A model generated the notes under the pieces. It was not told where the DNA came from, did not search any database, and was given only the letters and a program-made list of their open reading frames with translations. Shown piece by piece: positions 24,136 to 35,319 of a stretch of DNA of 64,000 nt. Position numbers and translations under genes: made by a program. The first letter of the stretch is position 1. Each line of letters begins with the position of its first letter. This DNA is from Coniferiporia sulphurascens (taxonomy: Eukaryota > Basidiomycota > Agaricomycetes > Hymenochaetales > Hymenochaetaceae), in contig NBBA01000011.1 of the NCBI GenBank assembly GCA_002794785.1, positions 620,001 through 684,000 on the forward strand. The letters run 5' to 3'.

Positions 24136-25516
24136 ATGTTCCGTCCTGATCACAACTTCCTTCCTGCGACAAAGGTGTTCGATACGACCCTAACCAGCTC
24201 TGGTCAGCCGAAGACTTCAACGGGGACACCCACCTGCCACGTTCTCAATGGTCGATTCCGCGATTATACCCCCAAGAAGAAGCTTAGTCAAGGAGGTTTC
24301 GGTACGGTCCTCCTTGCAGAGACATCCCTTGATGACGAACGTACCCTTGCTGCTATCAAAGTTATCCGGCATCTGGAAAGAGCCTTCTGGGGAAAGCTTG
24401 CCACCATCCATTCCCTATTCATCTGGTCTCTAAGTGTCCCACCAGGAATGTACTCAGAGACGATGTGGAAGTTGTGAGAGTCAGAGAAAGACTCAATTAG
24501 GAAAGAAACCAGATCTGTCGTGCATACTAAAGTAAGTCATGAATTCTTGTTCATCAAAGAAGATTATGATGAACAAGAATTCATGGCTTACTTTGGTATG
24601 CATGACAATTCTAATTTCTTCTCTAATTGAGTCTTTCTCCAACTCTCACAACTTCTATCTCGTATCTGAGTACATTTCTGGCGGAATGCTTAGAGACAAG
24701 GCAAATAGGGAATGGTGGCAAGCTTTCCGTCAAATTCATCATGGCGCAATGCGTCGCGATCATTGAGCATATGCACCGACACGGCGTCACGCACTGAGGC
24801 ATTAAGCCTGAAAACATTCTCATTGATGCGATTGGGAGTGTTGTACTTTCCGGTTTGGTCTTTCGCGCAGGCTCTGCTCAGTGAACGTTATCAAGGGCGG
24901 TGTGTACTATATTGAGCCTCTTCGGTTTTCGATCAGCAACCGCGGAACGCTGGGATACATGGCTCCGGAGGTACTGTTTGGCGCGTACTGTTCTTATCAA
25001 ACTGATACGCATTTATTAGGATGCATGTTCCATGAGATGACATTCGGATTTCTTCCCTTCCTACAGAGAGACGCGAGACAGCTCACGGAGGCGATAAGAA
25101 ATTATGACATTCAAGTCCCGTGTTATTGACAATAGCAAGGTAATCAGAAAAGACGTTCTTATTGACAAATGTGCTCTGCGCAGGAGACGGTTTTATTCTC
25201 CCAGTCCGTGGTGCGGCAGCGAAAGCCGATCGTCAGGCGACTGGGTGCTTAGCAACTGAAGCAAGAAAGGACGAGCGTCGGGTGGATAGTTCTGGATTGC
25301 ATGGACCGGACGTGACGTCGTGCCTCGAGTCGTCGAACCGTCGTAGAGGTCCAGACCGACGCTCCCATGCTCATCATGCGGGTCGCCGTGGAGAAACGCG
25401 CTGCCGCCATTGACATTCCGGTCGACCGAGGATCCCGGATCGCGGACGAGGCTTCAACAGCTAGGCTCTTTTGGAGTCGGATTGCTCAGTTCCTGCTGTC
25501 GACGAGTATTAAATAA
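24136..25516 (+). pseudogene. Broken AGC-type protein kinase gene with inverted internal duplication
   Basis: The first exon from ATG 24136 reads into a kinase N lobe: LSQGGFGTVLLAETSLDD (glycine loop) and LAAIKVIRHLE (the ATP-binding lysine). Further on come LIESFSNSHNFYLVSEYISGG (hinge), GGKLSVKFIMAQ, IIEHMHRHGVTH, then GIKPENILID, and later GTLGYMAPEVLFGAY and LLGCMFHEMTFG (activation segment and lobe core). Defects: a stop codon replaces the arginine of the HRD motif, and the aspartate is glycine. The DFG position reads SGL. Frame changes are needed in the hinge region, and a 166-bp piece is duplicated in inverted orientation at 24391-24556. A C-terminal remnant (RLFWSRIAQFLLSTS) runs into the mobile element at 25507. 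It cannot make an active kinase. Confidence 0.75.
24391..24728. repeat. Inverted duplication (hairpin) inside the kinase relic
   Basis: The left arm 24391-24556 and right arm 24567-24728 are reverse complements with some mismatches, around a 10-base spacer. The inner ends (gaattcttgttcatca and its complement) and the outer ends (ggaaagcttgccaccat and its complement) both match. The right arm is in the coding direction of the kinase hinge region, so the left arm is the inverted copy. A transcript through both would fold into a hairpin of about 160 bp. Confidence 0.85.
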
Positions 25517-25762
25517 TTATAACGAACGTACTAAGTATAGAGATGGTCATATGAGCTACCATCTTACTAAGTGAACGATAACGCAACGATAACGCAATCG
25601 AATAGGAGCTATGATAGTTATAGTATACATAGCCCACGGTAGATGTATATAAGGAGAGCTGGTCTCTACCATGAAATGCATCGGTTTTACGCTGATAACC
25701 CACCTTGCCTCTACTCAACTACTGCACCTCATCGTCTACCACAACATGCATAGATTTTAAGA
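25507..25762 (+). mobile_element. 256-bp repeat element with 5-bp target duplication, copy 1
   Basis: This copy and 34476-34731 are the same element in opposite orientation, both 256 bp by my boundaries. It starts tattaaataa and ends gattttaaga. Inside is a TATA-like stretch (gtatataagg) followed by gagctggtctc and, near the end, ctgcacctcatcgtctacca. The 5-bp direct repeat acgag flanks it (25502-25506 and 25763-25767). A 5-bp duplication and an internal TATA-like box would fit a solo LTR. The termini are not TG..CA, and their outer bases form a weak inverted repeat, so a non-autonomous DNA element is also possible. Confidence 0.75.
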
Positions 25763-25767
25763 ACGAG

Positions 25768-27110
25768 TTACTGCTCAGGACGTCGGGTTGCCACAGGGTT
25801 CGGCCTTTGTTCATTGCTACCCATGACAATTCATCTAGTGTGGGCCTGCCTGGATTGTACGTTTCTGGAAGCACGCTCTCATCGACCCACGGTCCCGTCA
25901 CGCCGATCCGCGGGGGGTGTCGGGGGAGTTGGTCGGCTCCGACTCGAAAGACGAGGGGCGGAGGCCCCGCTGGGTCGAGATGGGAAATGTGCGCGACGGT
26001 GTCGTGCTTGTTGCCTCCGTTCCGTATCGCCGATCCTTTCTTTTTTATTCTCTTAGTTCATGATATCGCACGACCTGGCTTTCCCTTTTTCCATTTGCTC
26101 CTATAACCTCATCTTTTTTTGTGCATGTTCCCTCCACTCTGTCCATGAGCGACGAGCGGAGGAAGCGAAGGCAATCAGTCGCTGAATCCTCGCCGGAGCA
26201 CTTGCGTCCAGTCCATAAAACCGCCCACAATACCGTAGACGACGGGATAGCTGAAGGCACTCAACCAGCCTGTCGTCTCAATGGCGCGGGGACTGGGACC
26301 TAGCGCATTGACGCACCTTGACAATTATCTTCTCCCCCTTTGAACTGCAGCTTCGATCTCCCGTGTAGTCGGTATCAGATAGCAATTACATTCATTTTAT
26401 CACTGTGTACCAGTACTACTTCGTTCACCGCGGGTCTCAACAATAATCGTAAACATCGCAACCGAGTGGTTGGCGCGAACCAAATGACAAACATGTGCAG
26501 TTGTATTCTTTGTTCAACTCAAGAAAATACTGTTCACGATTTAGCAACCCTGCTCGCACGGCAGTCTCAATGAGGTTGCTCGTTCGAGTCCGGATCGCCA
26601 ATCACGTCACCTGGGTAAGTGAACTTCGTCGCAGAAAGTTTATTGACAGATGCAGAACCAGGAGTCAGCTTTTGGCCGAAAGAGTAAGAAACTACCGATG
26701 GACTGTAATGTTTGTAGCGTACTTAAAAAACCTCCATGGTAATTGGCGCCGCGGTATTCCCGGTCGCATTTTGTTTGTGGGGATGCAAAGGCAAAGGTAC
26801 TGACATAATCTGAAGGGCTCGGAAGGGGTGCCTCGGGCAAGATTTGATGAATCATGCTGTGTCCTTTTATTTTAGATTTCTTGCACACTCTTCTCGCACA
26901 TACCCATTATAGTTCCGTGGAAGGGACAAGAGGTCCGCCACTTACGCATAATATACAAGTATCTCATGACCAGCAGAAATTCGAAATCAGTAACTTCGCA
27001 AGGACAGTAAATACGGCTCACTAGTAAAACAAACATATCACATTCTTGCGAACAGGCCTCAGTCCCCGAAATCCGCCCACACACTACAAAAATGTGTACC
27101 CCTATGCCCC
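25768..27110. other. Intergenic, 3' of VPS29
   Basis: Only short conflicting open frames. No domain recognised. A T-arm-like string near 26580 was considered as a tRNA and rejected. Confidence 0.45.
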
Positions 27111-27956
27111 TCACCAGACACTTTGTGCCACCACAGGCGCAGGACTCGTGGGTATCGACTGCGGGAGTGCGCTGGGCTTGGGCACGGGAGACGTAACAGG
27201 AGGCGGCGTCTCGCGTCGCCACTCGATCTTCTCAACGCGCACCTCCCCTTCGTGCAGCTGGTAGAGGTACGTCACGACCACGGTTCCCTGGATATCCATG
27301 AGCGCGAAGGAAGGGGGCGGATCACTACAGAACGTTATAGGTGCAAATAGAGCAAAGGACTGGTCAGATATAATCTAGGTAGGGAAGAGATGAGGTCTTA
27401 CTCGGGGAATGCGCCCGTCCATGCACCGGTTGCCGTCCCTGGGTTCAGGAAGAATTTACCGTCATACTCCGTAGCTTGGAATCTGATTCATAATGTAAAG
27501 TTCGAACATATTGTTTAATGCGCTGGAGATTGCGAAACGCACACATGAGTATGCCCAGAGACGAGTACATCCACATCCATCTGGCGCGCTGTGGCACTGA
27601 GCGCGTCGAGGTCGCCGGCGGGGATGCATTGGTGTCCGTGGACGACACCAATGCGAATCGGCGCATGAGTGAGCGTTATTGATAGTGGGAACGCTGGATT
27701 CTGGAAATACTCCCTATATTAGCTTGATTGAAGCAAAAGTCAAGTAAAGAGAGAGTACCTCGTCATAATCCCCCCGGACAATGTTTACGTCTGGCGAGAC
27801 TGAGCGTAGGTAGTCGAGAGTCTCCTTGTCACAGACATTGCCGGTACAGATGATCTGCTGGATTTTGCCTGGCACAAGTAGTTTCTTGAATTTAGCGGGG
27901 AGGTCGTGCACTCTGTGTGGGATGTGCAGGTCTCCAATAACGAGGACGAGCACCAT
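27111..27956 (-). CDS. VPS29: VPS29, retromer subunit
   Basis: The metallophosphoesterase-fold subunit of retromer, which binds VPS35 and works in endosome-to-Golgi retrieval on the cytosolic face of endosomes. Four exons join in phase: 27759-27956, 27543-27700, 27402-27482 and 27111-27324, giving 216 residues. Diagnostic stretches: [13 protein letters not shown] at the start, [74 protein letters not shown] and [18 protein letters not shown]. The core matches the family's usual 180-190 residues. The tail adds about 30 proline-rich residues before the stop. It is transcribed away from SRP19, with only 164 bp between the two starts. Confidence 0.96.
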
Positions 27957-28120
27957 GGTTGTTCGTCTCGCCGTGCAGGCCGCAGTTACGGGTGCGCGGC
28001 GCGGCGACGAGCGCAGATGGCGTGAGAATCCCCTTCCTTATCTGCGGACTAACAGACTGCTGTCGGCGACTCGGCGCTGGGTGTAAATCGACGAGCACGA
28101 TCGTAAAATCCACTATCACA
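27957..28120. promoter_or_regulatory. Shared divergent promoter of VPS29 and SRP19
   Basis: The 164 bp between the two start codons must hold both promoters and 5' leaders, since the genes point away from each other. No specific transcription factor site is claimed. Confidence 0.6.
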
Positions 28121-29248
28121 ATGTCTCGCCGCGTACAGCCAACCATCGAAGATGCATTCGACGATGATACCGACATTCCGCTCCCTTCCAGACCACTTCC
28201 CAACACGGGCACAAGAGGCGCGCTCTTGCAGTCCCTCGACGACGAAGACGACGATGAAATGGAGTCAGAGTCGGACGGCGGCGACGACACAAGATTGGGA
28301 AGGCCTTCATCTGGTCCTGGACCTGCGAGCCCATCGCATATTCCGTCGGGGTTTGGCACGCCGCCGCAGCCGTATGGAGCCCCGACCGTGTCTGATCTGA
28401 CGCCGTACAAGAAGTGAGCACTGCTGTAGCCTACGCGTACAATGGCATGTGCGCATTCACCGCGTCCTCGCTGTAGATGGACGTGCATTTACCCGATCTA
28501 CATCGATGCAAAGCGCGCATACGGGCCGGGAACGCGGCGCGTCGCGCGCGAGAAGGCCGTGTGGTGGCCTCTGAGCAAGGACATCGCGGACGCAACGACG
28601 CGCCTCGGGCTTGGTACGCTTCACGAAGTGCAGAAATGCCACCCGCGCGACTGGGAGAACCCCGGACGCGTGCGCGTGCAGCTGCGCCGCGACGGGAGGC
28701 TCGTCAACGAGCGCATTAAGACGAGTGAGCTCTTTTATCCCCGCTGTTCTGACACTTCGGTGTTGCAAGTATGCGTATATTTACTAACGGTGCGGGTTGG
28801 TACAGAGAAACAGCTTCTCGAGGCGATCGCGTTCTACATACAAAACGTCAAGCCAGAACTCATCCCAAAGCCGCCGTTCGAATCGTCGCCCCTCACAGCC
28901 TCAACCGCGTTGGCACCCGGGAAACAGCCTCCAGCGGGGACAAAAGTCAAGCAGGCTACCACGAAATCGGTCACTAACACGACTGCTGGTACGAAAGGGA
29001 AGGGTAAGGGCAAAGGACAAGGGCAGGACACTACCGCTCCCCACCCTGCCCGTAGTCGTCTACCGCAGCCACCGGAACCGCAACCTCCTCTTGCGAGTCG
29101 CGTGTCAGCATACTCTCCTGTGCTGTCGTCGGGTGTGCTTGTCGATACAATCAAGGCAGGTATGAGCGCCGCAGCCGCGGAGAATGCAACGGCTCCCCCA
29201 GGTATGGGCGGGAAGGGGAAACGGAAGGTGGTCAGAGTACGCGGGTAG
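28121..29248 (+). CDS. SEC65: SRP19/Sec65, signal recognition particle subunit
   Basis: Binds the 7S RNA of the signal recognition particle so that SRP54 can load; needed for co-translational targeting to the ER. Three exons: 28121-28413, 28477-28724 and 28806-29248, giving 327 residues. The family core begins at the second exon: WTCIYPIYIDAKRAYGPGTR, REKAVWWPLSKDIADA, LGTLHEVQKCHPRDWENPGR and VRVQLRRDGR, followed by KKQLLEAIAFYIQN. An acidic, serine/proline-rich N-terminal extension of about 98 residues and a lysine/glycine-rich tail (KGKGKGKGQG, ending GKRKVVRVRG) make it longer than human SRP19 and closer to fungal Sec65 proteins. The basic tail probably helps RNA binding. Confidence 0.95.
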
Positions 29249-29485
29249 CGGAGTGTGAGAGCGAGGATTCCGCAAATACTGTCTAATGTATGCGTACTTA
29301 CCGGTGCCTCTTGCACTAAGAAATTGATGGTATAGCATGTTCTTTATCGTGAGTGTCCATCCATCGGGATAATGGGAAAACCGGTTTCTGTGTATATCCT
29401 CTTTTCTTTTTCCTCAGTCACGTTGCACCTACAGAACAACAAGATGGGCGCCCGAAATACAAGCACTTATATACAGTGCAACCGA

Positions 29486-31175
29486 TCAAGCAAACTCCAG
29501 GTCGCTCATCGTGTTCACCGAAATCACATGGCTGGTGCCCCTGTTTCCGCCCCTCTCAACTGCCTCCTTCAGATGGAACAGCAGTCGACTGCCGACTATG
29601 CAGGGAAAGCTTGTAGACGACAGGGCATACATGTAGTCCGTCGCTAGGCTGGCATCCGTCCATAGCCCCGTTATATTTGAAACGCTGCAAATCATCACCC
29701 TGTTAACAACGGTTGAGCAACCATTTAAACGATCAATAGCAAGCAGGAGCTGACAGGAAAAAATAGATGGCCTGGTCCTGGAGGAGGACCCTGACGAGGG
29801 TAAGACCGCCTATACCCGCCGATTCTCTCCAATATTGAGAAGCTTTGTAAAGCGAGAGAGATAGCAAGATAGCTTCGAATGCCAATGGGACGCACCTGTT
29901 GGGACGTTGAATTATGTGTGCGCCGCATTCTATGTATTCACTGACCAGAACGACGTTCCCCAGGCTGAGGGAACAAAGCGGTTTTCGCCACATACAGTTG
30001 TTCCTTCCACAAGCTCCCCTACGCCGACTTGCACGAAATATCAGCGGGATTTAACAGACGAAAACAAGTGTTCTGAGCTGCTCACTTTCCACATATGACA
30101 TGGAGTAAATAACGACACCCAGCATAAAGGCCGCTTCTGTGCCAAACAACCCCGCGAGAGGTATGACTAGTTTCCTATCTGCAGACATGAATTTACAGCG
30201 TCAGTTACGCATGACTGTTATAATAGTAGTTCTATGAAACTCGCTATGGGAGAAGAGGGCAAATACCCTCATCAATAGGATGACTAGGAAAAACAACCAT
30301 AATCAGGAATTGAGTTGACTTCTCACGGAGAATACTCGCAGTCTATTAGAAGAATAGTAATTGTATCTGGAATGTCTTCGTTAGAGACTCCTTTTAATTG
30401 ATTAATACTCCCTACTCACCGGCTATTGAATGAATCCATGCAATAGAGGCACCTAGTAGTGGGTGTCAAGAACATGCAGCGGGTTTAACGACATAGAGGC
30501 GCCTGTTGGCCCGGCTTACAGCTTGAAGGTGGAAAACATTAATAAAGAACATGCTGTTGGAATGAGAGAACTCACAGTGATTCACTTAGGTTAAAAGTAA
30601 ACTCTTTTTCAAGCAGATCGGAAAAGGTCAGCCCGTGATATTCTAGTGTTTTACAAGTTGTGTGGAGGTTTACCCCATATCTCCAGAAGGGCTGATAAAA
30701 GTCCGATATAGCGGTTCTGCATAGCGATAACAGCTTGAGCACATATGTACAGTACATCGCTTGTACAATTGGTTATCGAATGACTGACCATAAAAAATGT
30801 TATGCTGACAAGTTTTCCGGGGGAACTCTTTTGTGAATGAACCGGGGGTGCATCAGTTTTCGAAAGGACTATACGATAGCGCGAAATGTACTTACCCAAA
30901 AGTATTTGACCTGCCCATGTTCATGGCATTAGAAAGACTCTTCAACTTGAAAGGTAAGAGTTAAGTCTCACTTCTTTGTCCATCGTTATTACTAGAAGAT
31001 ATAATCAACAGGAATTACAGAACTATCAGCAGGTCGAGCCTGCAGTGAACATACAGATGTCATAGGCCAGCAATGTTGCGAGGGCTATCTGCCCATAAAT
31101 ATCGATATCCAGGATGGTGACATAAAGCCGAGCAGTGCTTGCGATGGATTCGGCATCTGAGCGGGTAGAGTACAT
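29486..31175 (-). CDS. DUF6533-type multi-pass membrane protein, tandem copy 1
   Basis: One of two tandem paralogues in the same orientation. The start at 31175 reads MYS, then SIASTARLYVTILDIDIYG and IALATLLAYDI (first helix). Further exons give NRYIGLLSALLEIWG, VILLMRVFALFSHS, DRKLVIPLAGLFGTEAAFML and GVVIYSMSY, then VPLAFEAILLSLSLYKASQYW and LVRVLLQDQAIYFFLVMICS; an intron starting gtcagc is removed inside the last. The final exon ends in FPCIVGSRLLFHLKEAVER and MSDLEFA at 29486. Many introns are short and several joins in the first half are provisional. Function unknown; the layout resembles a seven-helix receptor. The second copy starts 1.06 kb upstream in sequence and matches exon by exon. 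Confidence 0.7.
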
Positions 31176-32238
31176 TGCAGAAATACTTCTGCGATCCCGA
31201 GTACAACAGCTCCGTCAGGCTTTTCAATGCCCAGAATTAAATAGCGGCCTAGCGAGGCCCGGTGACGCAGCATCAGTGATCCATGATAGCACTACGTACT
31301 ATAAGATAGAATTTGCGCCTTAATGCAGGCAAAACATCGGGCGGTCGCAGTCGTTGTACATCAGACAGGGACTCAATGCAGATATGAGACGATTCGGAGT
31401 CTTGAATAAAGTAAGTTTCTGCTTTGCTTGGCGATGGGCGCTGGTGCCTATCATTCGTGAAAAGTCAGCTCTTCAAGTTGTTGCCTCCACAGTTGCGATG
31501 GATCTCCTTCAGTAAGGAAAATCTGTGTTAATATCAGTACGTCTGACAACGGAAATGCATACTGCAGTGGGTTTACTGGGCTATCTGGAGACAACTACAT
31601 ACTAAGTGGAGTTGAAGTTACGCATCGAAAAAGATTCAAGATTCAAGATTCAAGGAGCCACAGCCGTTGTTTCATGATCTTCAATCACGTAACCATCATC
31701 ATTGAGATAAGGAGGCAAACACCCAGGGACATCGTGATCTTCTGATTTACAACAGCAGTTACCATGGCCTAAAAGTCGGTTCGGACCCGCCGAGTCTTCG
31801 TCGATTTGATTTGTTTAGAATGATAACCTTCATCATCCCGGCCTCGATGCACGTTATTTATGTGAGAAGCAGCAGGAATAAGAAAATAAGGTGAATGGGA
31901 TAAGTTGAAGTTCGAACTTGATAATGCCGAATTCGGCAGCCGGCCATTCGGAGTTAGAAATATATTTCTTAGAATATTTTCTGTCTGTATGCGCGCAAGA
32001 GTTTTCGCGCGATTATTTACTGGTTAAATGATATTCTTGGATACGGAGTGCATTCGCTAGCGCCGCGAATTGCTGAATTCCAACGCTTCACTAACTGAAG
32101 CCAAATGTCTGAGTACCCTCATGCATATTACCCACCCTGCTGATAACATCGAGATCGCGGATAGATTATCCCAACTTACAAACGTACTTAAATACTAATA
32201 TACATACAAAGCACTCAGGTACTACCGCACATCTGCCA
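31176..32238. other. Intergenic between the tandem membrane protein genes
   Basis: About 1.06 kb without recognisable coding content. It presumably carries the promoter of copy 1 and the terminator of copy 2. It includes a small direct repeat near 31638 (aagattcaagattcaagattcaag, triplicated attcaag). Confidence 0.45.
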
Positions 32239-33872
32239 TCAGGCAAACTCCATATCACTCATCGTATTCAACGATATTATGTACGTGTTTCCTCCATATT
32301 CGTCCCTTTCCATCGCCTCCCTCAGATGAACCAGTAGTCGGCTGCCGACTATGCAGGGAAAAGTCACGGAGGACAGCACATACGAATAATCCGATGCCAT
32401 ACTGGAGCTTGACCATACAACCCGTATGTTCTCAATACTGCAAACCATCACTCTGTCAATATAACGTGAGCATTCGACGAAAATATCAATAGTAAGCAAG
32501 GCCTGACAGGAAGAAATAGATGGCTTGGTCTTGGAGGAGGACCTTGATGAGAGTGGCGCCGCCCAGACCGGCAGATACCCTCCAATAGTAAGATGCTTTG
32601 TAGAGTGAAAGGGCCAGTAAAATAGCTTCGACAGTTAACGGGGTACCCCTATTTGTACGTTAACACATAAATCCAGTGTATGTCGCACATGCTTTCACCA
32701 ACCAGAACAATGTCCGCCATACCGAAGGAAAGAAGTGGTTCATGCCACATACAGTGATTCCTTCTGCAAGCCTCCTACACCGACTACGAAGTAGGTATTG
32801 TTGAGATCAGACAAGTGGGAAAACCCGAGTTTACTGACTTTTTTCGTATGCGATAGAATAAATAATGATACTTAGCATGAAGACCACTTCCACGCTGAAT
32901 AAACACCCGAGACATACAACAACTTTTCTATCTGCGCATACGAGTTTAGGCTTCGTAAATTGACATCTGTACCACTTTGTCAAACTCACTATATGAAAAG
33001 AGGGCGAAAACCCTCATCAAGAGGATGACTATAGAGAAAGGACAAGGAGTTAGAGATTCTGTTAATGTTCATAACACACACTTGCAATCTATCAAGAGCA
33101 TGGTAAGCGTGTCTAAGTTCGTATTAGTCAGTGCCTTGGACTACTTTGAGGTGCATTCATTACTCACCGGCTACTGCGTGGACCCACGCGATAGAAACAC
33201 CTAATGGACGTCAGGTTTGTGTGTAGAGCAGGTCCGGGCCAGGAACGCCTTTCTCCCCTAACTTACAACTTGAGTTTGGAATGTGTCAATGAAGAATTCG
33301 TCACTAAACTAAATGACCAGACTTACAGACGTTTACTAGGATTGTAAGCGTATTCTTTTATGTTCAATGAAGGTTAGTACGTGGGTGTAAAAAAACGTAG
33401 CGGAAACTTGCCCCATATCTCTATGAAGGCCGAAAGAAGCCAATATAACGGTTCTGCATGGTGATTATTGTTTTTAGATACAGTGCTCTGGTATTATTCG
33501 GTGTCCATTACCATGAAATATATGACGCTAACGAATTTTCCTGGGTTGCTCTTTCGTCACCGTGTCAAGAGTGTGTCATTTATCCATCGGTATATAGAAA
33601 GCGAACACTTACCCAGAAGTATTTAACCTGCACGAAAGCAATTTTAAAAAAAGTTCCAGAGTAACAGGTAAGAAAAAGAACCTCTTGGTCCATTGTTATC
33701 ACTGTAAAACATGGATAGCCCAATTACAAGACCGTTAAATGGGTGGGCCTATTCCGAACGCACAGGTGTCATAGGCCAACAGGGTCGCGACGGCCGCTTG
33801 ACTACAAATATCGATATTCAAGACAGCGGCATGGGGCTGGAGGGCAGGTGCGATAGATTCAACCGAGTACAT
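32239..33872 (-). CDS. DUF6533-type multi-pass membrane protein, tandem copy 2
   Basis: Paralogue of the gene ending at 29486, on the same strand. Start at 33872 (MYSVESIAPAL), then VLNIDICSQAAVATLLAYD, the same first helix as copy 1. Matching later exons: VILLMRVFALFSYS, DRKVVVCLGCLFSVEVVFML, SIIIYSIAYEKS, RLTVEAILLALSLYKASYYW, LIKVLLQDQAIYFFL and VMVCSIENIRVVW. The last exon carries SDYSYVLSSVTFPCIVGSRL, LVHLREAMERDE and the end MSDMEFA at 32239. The conserved C-terminal end, the matching starts and the shared intron sites point to a recent duplication in which both copies kept open frames. Central exon joins are provisional. Confidence 0.7.
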
Positions 33873-34470
33873 TGCAATTGTTCAAAGCACAGCTTCGAAA
33901 CCTTGGGACGCCTGCGATCCTAGGTGGAACGGGTCCGTCGAGCCCTGTGGTTTTATAGAGGCGCTGTGCGACGAAGAAGTACACGGTACAATAGGCTATC
34001 AAAGGAGATTGTGTAATGAAACGATGGGAGCGTCTTATAGTGACCACAGCCACTCTTGTGCGCCATCACAACACTGGAGTCTGGACTCGGGAAGGGAAAA
34101 CTTTCTTGAAGGGAAGTTCCGGCGCCCTGCGGCACTTGTCTAGCGGAGATTGTGGGTGTCGACATACTACAAAAAGCCAGATTATGATGTTCTGGGGGAG
34201 TTGATTCCTTTAGGTGATGGCAACCCTGTAAAGGAATCAGTGTCTTTGGCAACAAACATCTTCAGCCGGCTCCTGTCCGTGGTTTGCGGGTCTACTATGT
34301 CATGTTTGTGTAAAAATCCGTTATGGCCAATTGCCTCAAGCTATCATCGGGTGCGTTGGAGTTCCAAGCTTTTCGAAAGCAGACTGTTTTATCAGCGACC
34401 ACACTTTGTTACGTAATCGTGATCCCTTAGAATCGTGATGCCGTTGCCTTCAAGTGTTGTCCCTTTAACC
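33873..34470. other. Intergenic upstream of membrane protein copy 2
   Basis: No recognisable gene. Likely promoter region of the tandem copy 2 gene. Confidence 0.4.
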
Positions 34471-34475
34471 TGCTT

Positions 34476-34731
34476 TCTTAAAATCTACGCATGTTGTGGT
34501 AGACGATGAGGTGCAGTGGTGAAGTTGAGGCAAAGGTGGGTTATCAGCATAAACCGATGTATTTCTAGGCGAGACCAGCTCCCTTATATACATGTTCCAT
34601 GGGCTAGTACTACTATAACTATCTAGCTCCTATAATGTATGGCGTTATCATTGTGTTATTGTTCACTTAGTAAGGTGGTTGTTCATATGACCACGTACTA
34701 TATTTATATCGTTCGTTATATTTATTTAATA
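34476..34731 (-). mobile_element. 256-bp repeat element with 5-bp target duplication, copy 2
   Basis: The reverse complement of the element at 25507-25762, alignable from end to end. The 5-bp direct repeat tgctt flanks it exactly (34471-34475 and 34732-34736), different from the duplication at copy 1. So the two copies were inserted independently in opposite orientation and are not the paired ends of one large element. Solo LTR or non-autonomous DNA element; no coding capacity. Confidence 0.75.
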
Positions 34732-34736
34732 TGCTT

Positions 34737-35319
34737 TCATATCTGTCTTGTGCACTAATGTACCACCGCATTCGCACCTGCAGTTCTGTCATTTTCGTGT
34801 GCCTCGAAGTCTAGTCTGCGCGTTTGCCCCATGCCTTTCTCAATGTAAACAACGTGCCTTTGAAATTAAGTCTTCTGCCGACCCAACTTGAAGAAGGCCT
34901 TACGATCCCAGACGCGAGTCTTGATCGCTTCAATCCTCTTGAGATAAAGACTTTATTGTCCCCGGACCGTTCGGCGCAATATTTAGAGAGGGAAAACAAA
35001 GAAAAGAACAAGACCAGATGGGTATGTATGTTGCTAATCATTTCCCCAGTTTTCGGTTTTTATTGTGCCATCCAGCCGGACGGACAGTGACCTATTTTGG
35101 GCTTGCTTTATGTATTCATAGTCTTCCTCCGAGCCTGGTGCACCGTGCCGCGTGTTCCCAGCCTCATGTTATCCTGGCACTATTGTCGTTGCCCCAGCTT
35201 ATAAGACTATCTGCTTCCGGGGCTGGGAGGATATCTCGTGTTTCTCTAAACTTCCTCCAGTTACTTCCCTCGCTCTTCTTGCAGTTTTCGGCCTTGACGG
35301 TCTGAATCCGCAGTGCAAA
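34737..35319. other. Intergenic upstream of the chitinase gene
   Basis: No recognisable gene. Probably holds the chitinase promoter. Confidence 0.4.

Noticed and set aside
26560..26610. tRNA-like T-arm string (gctcgttcgagtccgg)
   Set aside because: No 5' acceptor partner or D arm at the expected distance.
28834..29316. Minus-strand frame overlapping SRP19
   Set aside because: A mirror of the Gly/Lys- and Pro-rich SRP19 tail; no independent support.
25507..34731. One large mobile element with 256-bp terminal inverted repeats
   Set aside because: The two terminal copies have their own, different 5-bp target duplications, and the interval holds conserved housekeeping genes. Independent insertions explain it better.
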